The notes: generated by a model from the sequence alone, not told the origin. Counted from the first letter of the stretch, positions 8,718 to 19,353 are shown. The stretch: 64,000 bases of DNA from Lentilactobacillus curieae (GCF_000785105.2 NZ_CP018906.1:1488001-1552000), one strand, 5' to 3'. Numbers and translations are program-made.

Positions 8718-9544
8718 TGTTGTCCTCCTATTTTGGGTAATTGTTCATTTCGCAGAATCATCTTACGCAACTGACGAGCTTTTTGCTGCTTGAATTGCTC
8801 AGATGATAAAATCGCTGCGGAGTTTTGATTGAGTGAATAGTCATGTTGAATGATAGCCGAAATCTTTTCTTTCATAACGTCCAAGGTGTTAAACTGTGAG
8901 TCTAGGTCTACTAAACTGGTCATGGATGATTTATTAACCTTAGGAAAGTTCCACTTAGTTTGGGAATAAGCATCTGCAACTTCGTAAAAGTTGGCAACAG
9001 TTTCACTCCGAGAGTCTTGATTGCCAAAAACGCTCATATAAAGCATTAAGACGATGGCATCTTTTTCCCGACGTTGGGCAATCCCCGCAATTTTTTGACC
9101 ATTAATGCTGAGGTCATATTTACCCGGACAGTATGAATCAGTGATTTCATACGTTCCCAGTTGCCACTGGGGTAAAGATTGTCTCATTAATTCGGCAATC
9201 ACCTCATATGCATCATCAACGCTAAGCGGATGGCTGCGATTGGGCAAGAATAGTGAAACGTTTAGAACACCCGGATCAGATATCACAGCCAATCCACCAG
9301 AGTTTCTTAAAAAGTATTGGTATCTTTGATTAACTAATTGTTCTAATCCCGACTCAAGTTTGGGCAAGTGGCGGTCATTGATCCCTAATATTAAGGTCGG
9401 TTCCGTCGTTGTCCAAAAATGTAGGAAGGGTTGTTGAAGCTCATTGGTAAGTTCTAGAATGGCGTTGGTGTCAGCAAACGCCTCCAATTGGGCAGCCGGA
9501 GAATAGTTTGCTTCAAAAATAGTGATTGAATTGTTATTCAACAT
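8714..9544 (-). CDS. lipL: Octanoyl-[GcvH]:protein N-octanoyltransferase
   Basis: An amidotransferase that moves octanoyl or lipoyl groups from GcvH to E2 subunits during lipoate metabolism. The 276-residue protein has a BPL/LplA/LipB fold: RNSGGLAVISDPGVLNVSL (80-98) and YCPGKYDLSINGQKIAGIAQRR (138-159). Cys 139 in the CPGKYDLS motif is the thiol nucleophile of LipL/LipM enzymes, which separates it from lipoate ligases. I choose ATG 9544, seven bases after AAGGGGA; an upstream in-frame ATG at 9574 has no site. It heads the minus-strand operon. An LplA-type ligase remains an alternative name. Confidence 0.8.
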   Translation of the reverse strand: MLNNNSITIFEANYSPAAQLEAFADTNAILELTNELQQPFLHFWTTTEPTLILGINDRHLPKLESGLEQLVNQRYQYFLRNSGGLAVISDPGVLNVSLFLPNRSHPLSVDDAYEVIAELMRQSLPQWQLGTYEITDSYCPGKYDLSINGQKIAGIAQRREKDAIVLMLYMSVFGNQDSRSETVANFYEVADAYSQTKWNFPKVNKSSMTSLVDLDSQFNTLDVMKEKISAIIQHDYSLNQNSAAILSSEQFKQQKARQLRKMILRNEQLPKIGGQH

Positions 9545-9679
9545 GATGATTCCCCTTACATTTGAATAGTTCAATTATACCAGACATTATTGAGTTGCTA
9601 AGACCTAGATTAAATGAGTGAAAAAACCTATTTTGAGGGATATAATTAATAGTTGAAATGTATGAAGAGAAGGTGCGAA

Positions 9680-10114
9680 ATGGATAATCCTACAAACAAT
9701 TTACCAGTTCAGATTCATTTAAGAACCGACATTCTGCAGGATGGTAAGAAGGCGAATTATGTCTTCGACATGGAAGGACAGCTTGTCGAAATTGGCGATG
9801 CAATTTATATTCGCTATGACGAAGAAACAGATGGTGACCCCATTCCTGTTACAATCAAAATTATGAATAGCGGGGATGTTAAGATCACTCGTGCGGGTGA
9901 AAACCGCTCCCAACTGATGTTTAGTGAGGGCAAGAGAATCTCCGCTGTCTACAAGACCCCTTATGGACCATTGGACATTCAAACGGTCACTCCGGGATTG
10001 GAGATTGATTTACTTGAAAATCCGTTGAGAGGAAACGTTGATATTTCATATCTACTTTATGCAGGACAAGAATTACTTGGTAAATATAATATTTCATTGC
10101 AATTTACGGTGTAA
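9680..10114 (+). CDS. DUF1934 protein (YwiB-like)
   Basis: A 144-residue soluble protein with the pattern of DUF1934 proteins: an all-beta, calycin-like barrel containing IHLRTDILQDGKKANYVFDM, YIRYDEETDG and TPYGPLDIQT. Its function is not established. ATG 9680 is used because AGAAGGTG stands five bases upstream; in-frame TTG and ATG codons at 9653-9662 have none. B. subtilis ywiB also lies near the rpoE region, supporting the family call. TATAAT at 9641-9646 is a possible -10. Confidence 0.8.
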   Translation: MDNPTNNLPVQIHLRTDILQDGKKANYVFDMEGQLVEIGDAIYIRYDEETDGDPIPVTIKIMNSGDVKITRAGENRSQLMFSEGKRISAVYKTPYGPLDIQTVTPGLEIDLLENPLRGNVDISYLLYAGQELLGKYNISLQFTV

Positions 10115-10158
10115 TCGAGTATAGTAACTTTTAGACTGTTGAAAGGACGTGTACCAGT

Positions 10159-10815
10159 TTGGAATTAAAAGTCTTTGAAGGCCAAAACAAAAATGAACTA
10201 TCGATGATCGAAGTTGCTCACGCTATTTTAGCTGAGCGTGGAGACGTTATGCCGTTCGCTGATTTGGCTAATGCCGTTCAAGAATACCTTGGTGATAGTA
10301 ATAAGGAAATTCGCGATCGATTATCTCAGTTCTATACTGACTTAAATATCGACGGTAGTTTCATTTCACTTGGTGACAATCTTTGGGGCTTAAGAACCTG
10401 GTATCCTTACGAATCGATTGATGAGGCCACTGTTCATACTGACCTCGACGATGAAGATCGACCAAAGAAGAAGAAACGTCGGAAGGTTAATGCATTCTTA
10501 GCAGATGCCTCTGATGATGATGATGTTATCGATTACGACGACGACGATCCTGAAGATCAGGACGACGCGTTTGACGACGATGACGACACCGATGATGACG
10601 ATGAAACAACACCAGCAGCTAGTGTCGGTAAATATGACAATGATTTATCAGATATTGACGATGACAGTGACGATGATGATGACACAGATCTTCCGGATGG
10701 AATTGAAGGAGAGTTATCAGACCTTTCAGACGATGATGATTTGCTAAACACAGATGATGACGATGATGACTCATCAGATGGTGACGATTCTAGTTACGAA
10801 GACAATCAAAAATAA
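10159..10815 (+). CDS. rpoE: DNA-directed RNA polymerase delta subunit
   Basis: A Gram-positive RNA polymerase subunit that speeds recycling and affects promoter selectivity. The N-terminal HARE-HTH domain (about 1-90) contains [21 protein letters not shown] and [10 protein letters not shown] basic stretch KKKKRR near 100 is followed by an extremely acidic tail, mostly Asp, for about 110 residues; this tail mimics nucleic acid in known delta proteins. At 218 residues it is longer than the 173 of B. subtilis because of the tail. The TTG start follows GAAAGGA at the upper limit of spacing. pyrG follows, as in many Firmicutes. Confidence 0.93.
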   Translation: MELKVFEGQNKNELSMIEVAHAILAERGDVMPFADLANAVQEYLGDSNKEIRDRLSQFYTDLNIDGSFISLGDNLWGLRTWYPYESIDEATVHTDLDDEDRPKKKKRRKVNAFLADASDDDDVIDYDDDDPEDQDDAFDDDDDTDDDDETTPAASVGKYDNDLSDIDDDSDDDDDTDLPDGIEGELSDLSDDDDLLNTDDDDDDSSDGDDSSYEDNQK

Positions 10816-10821
10816 ATTACC

Positions 10822-10857
10822 TTGACGTGGGTCCTTAATTTATGTATTATATTTTTT
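10822..10857 (+). promoter_or_regulatory. pyrG promoter
   Basis: TTGACG (10822-10827), 17-base spacer, TATTAT (10845-10850), then seven bases to a GGGCTCC start at 10858. The initially transcribed GGG is the feature needed for CTP-dependent reiterative transcription. Confidence 0.85.
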
Positions 10858-10976
10858 GGGCTCCTTGAGTTTTCAAGGGCATCTGAACGATGATTAATTT
10901 GTTCCCTATTCAACTTAATGAATAGGGAATTTTTCTTTTTACCCCCTGCACAATCAAAGAGGAGAGGAATTTTTAA
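10858..10976 (+). promoter_or_regulatory. pyrG leader with CTP-sensing attenuator
   Basis: The leader starts GGGCTCC. A terminator follows at 10902-10940: TTCCCTATTCA / TGAATAGGGAA, an 11-bp stem with a six-base loop, then T-rich DNA. In B. subtilis and Lactococcus, low CTP makes polymerase stall before C4 and add extra G residues; the poly-G 5' end pairs with the C/U-rich left arm and prevents termination. The left arm UUCCCU fits. A small CCTTGA/TCAAGG hairpin (10863-10878) precedes it. Confidence 0.85.
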
Positions 10977-12593
<1,617 letters not shown>

Positions 12594-12600
12594 TCTTTAA

Positions 12601-12644
12601 AAACAGCCCCGATTTTAGCTACTTAAAATCGAGGCTGTTTTTTT
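12601..12644 (+). terminator. Terminator after pyrG
   Basis: A 17-bp stem (one mismatch) from AAACAGCC to GGCTGTTT, with T7. Confidence 0.9.
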
Positions 12645-12799
12645 ACATATCTATATTAATTACGGTTTTGGTTTAAATTACGTGATTGTGTGAACAACAA
12701 TTTGTATAATTCAGTCGTAGGTGTTGTATTTTGCCATTTTTTTTTATAAGATATTTCTTGGCATGTATTTGCCTGAAATAAGAAATGAGGAAGTTTACG

Positions 12800-14071
12800 A
12801 TGAGTAAATTAATTATCAATGGGGGAAAGAAGCTAACCGGTGAAATTACGATTGGCGGTGCAAAAAATAGCACCGTTGCGTTAATTCCAGCTGCCATTTT
12901 AGCAGACACACCTGTTAGTTTTGATTCGGTACCAGACATCTTGGATGTCCACAATTTGATGGTCATTCTTGAGTCTATGAACGTATCGTCTGACTTCCAC
13001 GATGATGTGCTAAACATCGACCCAACAAATATCGTGGAGGCTCCCTTACCAAGTAAAGCAATTAAAAGCCTGCGTGCATCGTATTACTTTATGGGTGCGC
13101 TGCTGGGTAAATTCCACCGAGCTACCGTAAGCTTTCCCGGTGGAGATAATATTGGTCCACGACCAATTGATCAGCATATTAAAGCATTTGAAGCTCTCGG
13201 TGCTAATGTCACCGATGAGAATGGTACTGTAACAATTACAACAGACGAATCAGGACTTCACGGAGCCCAAATCTTTCTGGACGTGGTTTCAGTTGGGGCG
13301 ACAATCAATGCAATTCTCGCTGCCGTAAAGGCTAAGGGAACTACCGTCATTGGTAACGCTGCTAAGGAACCTGAAATAATTGATATTGCTACTTTCCTAA
13401 ATAACATGGGTGCTAATATTCGTGGTGCAGGAACAGATGTAATCCGAATTGAGGGAGTTGATTCCCTAGTTGCCAAGAATACTCACACGATTATTCCTGA
13501 TAGAATTGAGGCCGGTACATACCTTTCTCTAGCGGCAGCCGCAGGTGATGGGATTACGATTACCAACGTTATTCCTGAGCATTTAGAGGCCTTTGTAGCT
13601 AAACTAGAGGAGTTGGGTGTGAACTTAAAGGTTAACGAAGACAGTATCTTTGTTGGCCCTTCAGATACTTTGAGACCAATTCAGGTTAAAACAATGCCAT
13701 ATCCTGGATTCGCGACTGACTTGCAGCAACCACTGACCCCATTGCTTTTTAAGGCAAAGGGGAGAAGTGTCATTATTGATACGATTTATCCTAAGCGAGT
13801 TAAGCATATTTCAGAGCTGGTTAAATTGGGCGGTAACATTAAGTCTGAGGATATCGAAGAGGGCATTATTGTCGTTGATACCTCCAATGACTTACACGGA
13901 ACCACAGTTTCCGCTGGAGAGATTCGTGCGGGAGCCTCATTATTGATTACGGGATTAATGGCGGATGGTGAGACCGAAATCGACGAAGCTGACAACATTC
14001 TTCGTGGATACGGTAGCATCGTTGATAAGCTTACTGCTGTCGGTGCTGATTTAAAATTAGTTAGCGACTAA
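12800..14071 (+). CDS. murA: UDP-GlcNAc 1-carboxyvinyltransferase, Asp-type MurA
   Basis: The first committed step of peptidoglycan synthesis: transfers enolpyruvate from PEP to UDP-GlcNAc. The 423-residue EPSP-synthase-fold protein has [16 protein letters not shown] (Lys 22, Asn 23) and [14 protein letters not shown]. In the active loop [13 protein letters not shown] the usual catalytic Cys (Cys 115 of E. coli) is Asp 116, a change known to leave MurA active but insensitive to fosfomycin. ATG 12800 is eight bases from TGAGGA; ATG 12785 overlaps that site. Lactobacilli usually have two MurA paralogues; this resembles MurA2/MurZ-type copies next to rpmE2. Confidence 0.95.
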   Translation: MSKLIINGGKKLTGEITIGGAKNSTVALIPAAILADTPVSFDSVPDILDVHNLMVILESMNVSSDFHDDVLNIDPTNIVEAPLPSKAIKSLRASYYFMGALLGKFHRATVSFPGGDNIGPRPIDQHIKAFEALGANVTDENGTVTITTDESGLHGAQIFLDVVSVGATINAILAAVKAKGTTVIGNAAKEPEIIDIATFLNNMGANIRGAGTDVIRIEGVDSLVAKNTHTIIPDRIEAGTYLSLAAAAGDGITITNVIPEHLEAFVAKLEELGVNLKVNEDSIFVGPSDTLRPIQVKTMPYPGFATDLQQPLTPLLFKAKGRSVIIDTIYPKRVKHISELVKLGGNIKSEDIEEGIIVVDTSNDLHGTTVSAGEIRAGASLLITGLMADGETEIDEADNILRGYGSIVDKLTAVGADLKLVSD

Positions 14072-14091
14072 TTATTTCTGTAATTTTCATA

Positions 14092-14120
14092 TTGAACCAA
14101 GTTTTAAATTATGTTAAACT
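14092..14120 (+). promoter_or_regulatory. rpmE2 promoter
   Basis: TTGAAC (14092-14097), 17-base spacer, TAAACT (14115-14120) with a TG at the extended -10 position. It gives an untranslated leader of about 60 bases. Confidence 0.6.
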
Positions 14121-14186
14121 AACAAAGTTGACTAATCGATAATCTCTGGGTCATCACATTGGTTCAGGGCAAAGGAGCGATATATT

Positions 14187-14438
14187 ATGAAACAAGGAAT
14201 TCATCCAGATTACCACAAAGTTGTATTTCAAGATTCAAGTACTGGCTACAAGTTTATGTCAAGTTCTACTAAGGGCTCAGACGAAACTATTGAATGGGAA
14301 GATGGCAACACTTATCCATTGATTCGTGTTGAAATTTCATCTGATTCACATCCTTTCTACACTGGTAAGCAAAAGTTTACTCAAGCAGATGGTGCTGTGG
14401 ACCGATTCAACAAAAAGTACGGTCTTTCAAACAACTAA
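14187..14438 (+). CDS. rpmE2: 50S ribosomal protein L31 type B
   Basis: An 83-residue L31 with the type B pattern [16 protein letters not shown] and [14 protein letters not shown]. It lacks the CxxC zinc ribbon of type A L31 and is therefore zinc-independent. In Bacillus the paralogue is Zur-controlled; I see no Zur box here. Its start follows AAAGGAG. It is flanked by murA and two terminators, so it is a single-gene unit. Confidence 0.95.
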   Translation: MKQGIHPDYHKVVFQDSSTGYKFMSSSTKGSDETIEWEDGNTYPLIRVEISSDSHPFYTGKQKFTQADGAVDRFNKKYGLSNN

Positions 14439-14446
14439 CAAAGATG

Positions 14447-14469
14447 CGAGGCTTTTGCCTCGTTTTTTT
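14447..14469 (+). terminator. Terminator after rpmE2
   Basis: CGAGGC-tttt-GCCTCG followed by T7. Confidence 0.85.
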
Positions 14470-14475
14470 GTTGCC

Positions 14476-14529
14476 AAAAAAACCAGCTTAACTTGGATTC
14501 AAACTTGAATCGGGCTAAGCTGGTTTTTA
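14476..14529. terminator. Bidirectional terminator, rpmE2 / MFS gene
   Basis: Long imperfect palindrome AAAACCAGCTTA ... TAAGCTGGTTTT with A and T runs on both flanks, between convergent genes. Mainly serves the minus-strand exporter. Confidence 0.85.
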
Positions 14530-14531
14530 GT

Positions 14532-15734
14532 TTATGCGCTACGTCTCATAGCTTTTGTGTTGGTGTAAACCATTGCTAGGTTAATGACAACCAGCAATGC
14601 GGTTGAAATGAACACACCAGAATAGTCAAACGATGATGAGACCACTGAACCAATCATTGGGCCAGCAACGTTTCCCATTGCTTGAAATGATTGATTCCAA
14701 CTAAATATTCGGCCAGTAACGTGTGGCGGAGTGTTCTTAGTTAATATGGTTTGAACGGCAGGAAGCATTGAAGCGTTCGAAACGCCAATCATGAATCGAA
14801 GGCCGATTAATTGCCAGACGTTTGTTACAAATGCCATTGGAATGTATACAATGATTGCCAAGGCAAAACCAAACATCAATATTTTATCTGAGCCGATTCT
14901 ATCCCCGACTCGGCCAAGCGCGGGAGCAGCAAACAGGGTAGCGATTCCTGGAATGGCAGCTACAACTCCACTGAAGAAGGTTGTCTGCGGACTGTTATGC
15001 ATGATTTCCCGGACATATAATGCTAAAATTGGTGCTATAGAATTGTTAGCAGCCTGGATGATCATTGTCGTGATAAACATTCCAAAAACTAGCTGAGAGT
15101 TGTTAAGTGATTTGATTACGCCTCTGGTGGTCATCATAGCTTCCTTTTGAACTGGTTCAAAGTTTTCGTGAACCAAGAAGGTGGTTACCAAGAAGACGAC
15201 AACGAACAGCAACCCAGTAATCATAAACGTAAGCCGGTAACTGAAAATTGATGCTAGGGTTCCACCAAGTAGTGGCCCAAGTAAAGTTCCCGAAACGTTT
15301 CCAGTAACCAGTGTTCCGAGTGCTTGACCGGACTGATTCTTAGGTACTTGAGTGGCAATCAGAGCGTTAGCGTTGCTAATGTATCCTGAGAACACTCCTT
15401 GAATAAGTCTGTAAGCAACTAGTTGCCAAACGTTGGTTGCAGTTCCCATTAAGAAGAATACCAATGCTAACCCAGCCGACGCCCGAACCAACATTAGTTT
15501 ACGTCCAGTTTTGTCTGCTAGTTTTCCCCATAAGGGTGACACGATAGCGGTCATGAAGTAACTTGCAGCAAATGCTAAGCCACTATAAAGACTAAGTTGT
15601 CCCTTTGTGAAGTGGCCCATCGTGTCTACGTATAGGGATAAGAATGGCATGACTTCTGAAAAGCCAATCCCGGCCATAAACGTTCCAAACCACAGAACGA
15701 TTAAGTTTTGTTTCCATGAAAATTTTTTTGCCAA
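14532..15734 (-). CDS. MFS multidrug efflux transporter, DHA1 type
   Basis: A 400-residue drug:proton antiporter-like protein with 12 predicted membrane segments in two halves. Motif A is visible as GKLADKTGRKLML in the loop between segments 2 and 3, and a second copy as GRVGDRIGSDKIL in the C-terminal half. The resemblance is to PmrA/MdtG-type exporters. I start it at TTG 15734, where GAAGGGA stands nine bases upstream, rather than the TTG at 15782, which would overlap srtA. It is divergent from srtA with only 38 bases between starts. Substrates are unknown. Confidence 0.85.
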   Translation of the reverse strand: MAKKFSWKQNLIVLWFGTFMAGIGFSEVMPFLSLYVDTMGHFTKGQLSLYSGLAFAASYFMTAIVSPLWGKLADKTGRKLMLVRASAGLALVFFLMGTATNVWQLVAYRLIQGVFSGYISNANALIATQVPKNQSGQALGTLVTGNVSGTLLGPLLGGTLASIFSYRLTFMITGLLFVVVFLVTTFLVHENFEPVQKEAMMTTRGVIKSLNNSQLVFGMFITTMIIQAANNSIAPILALYVREIMHNSPQTTFFSGVVAAIPGIATLFAAPALGRVGDRIGSDKILMFGFALAIIVYIPMAFVTNVWQLIGLRFMIGVSNASMLPAVQTILTKNTPPHVTGRIFSWNQSFQAMGNVAGPMIGSVVSSSFDYSGVFISTALLVVINLAMVYTNTKAMRRSA

Positions 15735-15772
15735 AAAGGTCTTCCCTTCAATAAAAATTCGGAGTTTTAAAA

Positions 15773-16549
15773 ATGAAATCAAATAAAGCTTTAAAAATTA
15801 TTATTACGTTGGGGCTGGTAATCCTCATGGTCATTTCTTTATTGCTGATATTTAATCGGCAAGTTAAAAACCAGTTGATTCGCACTTATCAGCCAACAGT
15901 TTCCCGTAGTTCTGTAATTAAAAATGAAAGATTACTTGATAAAAATAAACACACATCTAGTAAGTCTAACGCAGGTACCACAAAACAAGCAAGCACAAAA
16001 AAGTCCCCCAAAATGCCAAAGGGTGTTAGCTTTAATTTCAGCAAGGTTAAGTCTTTAGATGTCCAAACTGCAGTTGGGGCAAGAATGAATGCTAGCCAGG
16101 TACGGAATGTCGGCCAGATCATGATTCCTCAATCAGGCCTCCATCTACCAATTGGATTAGGAGTTTCAAACACTACCCTAGCTTTAGCCGCCGGAACGAT
16201 GCGACCAAATCAAAAAATGGGGGAGGGGAATTATCCCCTTGCAGGTCACCACATGGTAAATCATGACATTTTGTTTGGGCCACTATATTACCGGACAAAA
16301 GTCGGCCAAAGTATCTACTTAACTGATATGAAGTATATATATCGGTACGTCGCTTATCAAAAGAAGTTTATTTCGGCATACCACGTCTCGGTGATTAACC
16401 AAACAAAAAAGCCAATTCTTACACTCATCACTTGTGATAAGATCGGTAAGAATCGGCTAATGGTCAGGGGCAAGTATCAAGCAAAGGTCTTGCTCAAGGA
16501 TGCCCCAACTAGATTAAAACGGGCGTTCGAACATCCACAGTACAATTAA
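15773..16549 (+). CDS. srtA: Class A sortase
   Basis: A membrane-anchored transpeptidase that attaches LPxTG surface proteins to peptidoglycan. It has an N-terminal signal anchor (about 8-27), a Ser/Lys-rich linker (30-85) and the sortase barrel. Catalytic residues are His 159 in LAGHHM, Cys 221 in TLITCDK and Arg 228 in KNRLMV. Length 258 residues is slightly long because of the linker. GGAG lies eight bases before the ATG. Its 3' end overlaps the convergent phosphatase gene by four bases. Confidence 0.93.
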   Translation: MKSNKALKIIITLGLVILMVISLLLIFNRQVKNQLIRTYQPTVSRSSVIKNERLLDKNKHTSSKSNAGTTKQASTKKSPKMPKGVSFNFSKVKSLDVQTAVGARMNASQVRNVGQIMIPQSGLHLPIGLGVSNTTLALAAGTMRPNQKMGEGNYPLAGHHMVNHDILFGPLYYRTKVGQSIYLTDMKYIYRYVAYQKKFISAYHVSVINQTKKPILTLITCDKIGKNRLMVRGKYQAKVLLKDAPTRLKRAFEHPQYN

Positions 16550-17010
16550 TGTCTTTGCTTAATGTAGTTCATCCATTCGGGAAGAGCTTCAGAAAGTTGC
16601 TTATATGTTCTATCGAAGCGGTGATCATACCAAGGATCAGGGATATCTTCTCCTTTTTGGTCAGATAGGATATCTAAACAAAGGTGGATTTTTGATTGGT
16701 CCTCTTCGGGGGCCATTTTTTTTAGTGATTGGATATTTTGGCTATCCATCCCAATGATTAAGTCCGCCCATTTAAAATCATCTTGATTAACTGGGCGGCT
16801 AACTTGCCCAGCCATTGACATTCCGTACTTTGCTAATTCTGCGACTGCACCAGGGTGGGGTGGATTTCCCTGTTCATAACTACTAGTACCAGCAGATTCC
16901 ACGTTGATTTCGCCAGTCATTGATTGATCTTCTACCATCTGTTTGAACATGGTTTCAGCCATCTGTGAGCGACAGATGTTTCCTAAACATACGAATAAAA
17001 TATTAGTCAT
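16546..17010 (-). CDS. Low-molecular-weight protein tyrosine phosphatase
   Basis: A 154-residue cytoplasmic phosphatase with the P-loop VCLGNICRS (Cys 8, Arg 14) close to the N-terminus and the general acid motif DIPDPWYD near 120. In Gram-positives such enzymes reverse tyrosine phosphorylation of exopolysaccharide or stress proteins; no kinase gene is near. ATG 17010 follows GAGGTG by seven bases, while the longer in-frame start at 17061 has none. It converges on srtA with a four-base overlap and no room for a terminator. Confidence 0.93.
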   Translation of the reverse strand: MTNILFVCLGNICRSQMAETMFKQMVEDQSMTGEINVESAGTSSYEQGNPPHPGAVAELAKYGMSMAGQVSRPVNQDDFKWADLIIGMDSQNIQSLKKMAPEEDQSKIHLCLDILSDQKGEDIPDPWYDHRFDRTYKQLSEALPEWMNYIKQRH

Positions 17011-17159
17011 TATTACACCTCGAGTTTTCAGTAAAGTATATGTTACCAATCTCGTTGTCAAATCGCAAATTTCTTGAATGTTTTCAGAGTTTATTCACAC
17101 AATGTTTTTTATAAAGTGTACAATTAAAATAGATTATTAAATGGGGTAAGGGATAAACA

Positions 17160-17927
17160 ATGAAGGGTAATTATCTATTTATAAATTCAAATCCGCTAGC
17201 TAATATGGTCCTTTCTTACGGGATCACTGGCGCTGACTTTTTGAACGGAATTGATGATATTCCAGATAATGTCCTGTTGCTGGATAACAACGTTGAGTCA
17301 GCCAATGGTTTTAATTCACACTCAAAATTTAACCTGATAAATGGGTCTGGTGATGTTCGTAGGTACATATTGCGTGAGCCTAACAGAGTAAAGAAATTTG
17401 TTGATTTTGAGTCTGAAGATAGCCTAAATAGCTTAAACCCTTTTGAGATTGCTGAGTTGCTGTACCTTGCACACATGCATACTCCCATGGGCAGGCCGTA
17501 CTCATCAAAGTTAGTGAACCGGTACATTTATCTAAGTAAAGGTGATGGGTTGATGAGAACCTATTATCGAAAGTTTTCTGAGTTTAACCACATCCTAGAG
17601 ATTGCTATTAAACGCAAGCTGCGGGAAATTCATAACTCCCGTAGAGTTTTTTTACGTCCATTAGCCATAAAGGATTTGGAAAAATCAATGTTAATTGATT
17701 TAGTGAGCAAGGGCGGGGATGGACTATTCATCGACTTTGAGGGACTTGTTGAGAAACACAAGACTTATCCAATCCCATTGAGGATTCTCAATAATCCTGA
17801 TGGGTCGTCAGTTGTCCTAAAGACCTCACAAGTTAAGGAAAATACTAGGCAAGTGGGAACGTTAACTTATAATTTGAAGACTTCTGAATGGCATCTTCAG
17901 TGGATTGATGATGAAGACTTATTATAG
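17160..17927 (+). CDS. Uncharacterised protein upstream of murF
   Basis: A 255-residue soluble protein I cannot assign. There are no membrane segments or recognisable catalytic motif. It begins MKGNYLFINSNPLANMVLSYG, has a short region NPFEIAELLYLAHMHTPMGRPYS (written here in part) and ends with an acidic QWIDDEDLL. It looks like a lactobacillus-specific protein of the cytoplasm. A GGGGTAAGGG site stands before the ATG. murF follows after 43 bases with no terminator between them, so the two are probably cotranscribed and a wall-related role is possible but unproven. Confidence 0.75.
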   Translation: MKGNYLFINSNPLANMVLSYGITGADFLNGIDDIPDNVLLLDNNVESANGFNSHSKFNLINGSGDVRRYILREPNRVKKFVDFESEDSLNSLNPFEIAELLYLAHMHTPMGRPYSSKLVNRYIYLSKGDGLMRTYYRKFSEFNHILEIAIKRKLREIHNSRRVFLRPLAIKDLEKSMLIDLVSKGGDGLFIDFEGLVEKHKTYPIPLRILNNPDGSSVVLKTSQVKENTRQVGTLTYNLKTSEWHLQWIDDEDLL

Positions 17928-17970
17928 GGTGTGGTATTATCTTTAAAGACAACAAATTAGGAGATAACTT

Positions 17971-19353
17971 ATGAAGATGACAATTGCGGAGATTGCACAG
18001 GCAATCAATGCTGATACCTCATTACTTTCTGAGGATAATTTAAATAAGGAAATTACGAGCGTTGACTTTGATAGTCGCAACATTCAACAGGACGGTCTTT
18101 TCATTCCGCTTAAAGGAGAAAAGGACGGCCATAATTACATTGAAAGCGCTGCTGCTAACGGAGCTGGGGCTACTTTATTTGCTAAAGATCATCAAGATCA
18201 GTTACCAGTCGCCATTCCAGCACTACTTGTTGACGATCCTTTGAAATCTTTTCAAGAGCTTAGCAAGTACTACCTACAAAAAATTAATCCGCGAGTAATT
18301 GCGGTAACTGGTAGTAATGGTAAGACCACTACCAAAGATATGGCTGCATCAATAATGAGCGCTGGCTTTAACGTGGTCAAAACTCACGATAATTTCAATA
18401 ATGAAATTGGGGTTCCATATACTTTATTACAAATGGAATCTAACACTGAATTTTTGGTCGTGGAATTAGGTATGGATAGACCGATGCAACTTGATTTTTT
18501 GAGTAAGTTGGTTGAACCAGACGTTGCCATTATCACGATGATTGGTGAAGCACATATTGAGTTCTTTAAAACTCGGGATAAGATTGCTGATGCAAAGATG
18601 GAAATTACCCATGGGCTTAAAGAAGACGGTATCTTCATTTACGATGGTGATGAACCATTACTTCAAGAGCGAGCAAGGGACCTTAGTTTTACCAAGATGA
18701 CCTTTGGTCGTAATGAAAATAATGATGCATACTCTACTTCAGTTGATGTAGAAAAGTACGAAACCAAGTTCAAGACTAACTTGTGGCCCGATCAAGAGAT
18801 GACAATTCCACTGATTGGTGATTACAATGTTAACAATGCTTTGGCAGCAATTTTGGTTGGTAAGATCTTTAGAATCCACGAACAACTGATTTGTAAACAA
18901 CTTGCAAACGTCGAACTTACCAAAAATCGGACCGAGTGGCTAAAGGGAAAACTAGGTGAATCAATTCTTAGTGACGTCTATAACTCCAACCCTACTGCTG
19001 CTTTAGAAGTTTTACGGACGTTTAATGGGACTCAAGTTGATGGACGGAGAATTATTGTCCTAGGAGACATGCTTGAACTTGGTGAGCAGTCACTTAAGAT
19101 GCATGCTTCCTTAGCTAGAGAAATTTCTGTAGACAAAGACGACCAAGTATACTTAATTGGTAGTGACATTAACGCTTTGGCTGATACTTTGGAACCTGAA
19201 TATGACAGCACGCGCTTACACGTTTACCCAAAGGAAAAGTTGGCTGAGTTAGCCAATGACCTGGCTGTAGATATGCAACCAAATGACACAGTGTTATTAA
19301 AAGCTAGTCACGGAATTCATTTAGAACAAGTGGTTGCTAAATTGATCGATTAA
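17971..19353 (+). CDS. murF: UDP-MurNAc-tripeptide-D-Ala-D-Ala ligase
   Basis: Adds D-Ala-D-Ala to UDP-MurNAc-tripeptide, the last cytoplasmic step before lipid I. The 460-residue Mur ligase has the N-terminal UDP-binding domain (SVDFDSRNIQQDGLFIPLKG), the ATP loop VTGSNGKTTTKD near 113-123, the central KTHDNFNNEIGVP and the C-terminal RTEWLKGK ... YNSNPTA ... LGDMLELG. A GGAGATA site precedes the ATG. Together with alr downstream it supplies and uses the D-alanine part of the stem peptide. Confidence 0.95.
   Translation: MKMTIAEIAQAINADTSLLSEDNLNKEITSVDFDSRNIQQDGLFIPLKGEKDGHNYIESAAANGAGATLFAKDHQDQLPVAIPALLVDDPLKSFQELSKYYLQKINPRVIAVTGSNGKTTTKDMAASIMSAGFNVVKTHDNFNNEIGVPYTLLQMESNTEFLVVELGMDRPMQLDFLSKLVEPDVAIITMIGEAHIEFFKTRDKIADAKMEITHGLKEDGIFIYDGDEPLLQERARDLSFTKMTFGRNENNDAYSTSVDVEKYETKFKTNLWPDQEMTIPLIGDYNVNNALAAILVGKIFRIHEQLICKQLANVELTKNRTEWLKGKLGESILSDVYNSNPTAALEVLRTFNGTQVDGRRIIVLGDMLELGEQSLKMHASLAREISVDKDDQVYLIGSDINALADTLEPEYDSTRLHVYPKEKLAELANDLAVDMQPNDTVLLKASHGIHLEQVVAKLID

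Noticed and set aside
10505-10751. Open frames on both strands in the Asp-codon repeats of rpoE
   Set aside because: Shadow frames of the GAT/GAC-rich acidic tail (Met/Thr-rich or Ser-rich), a normal by-product of low complexity.
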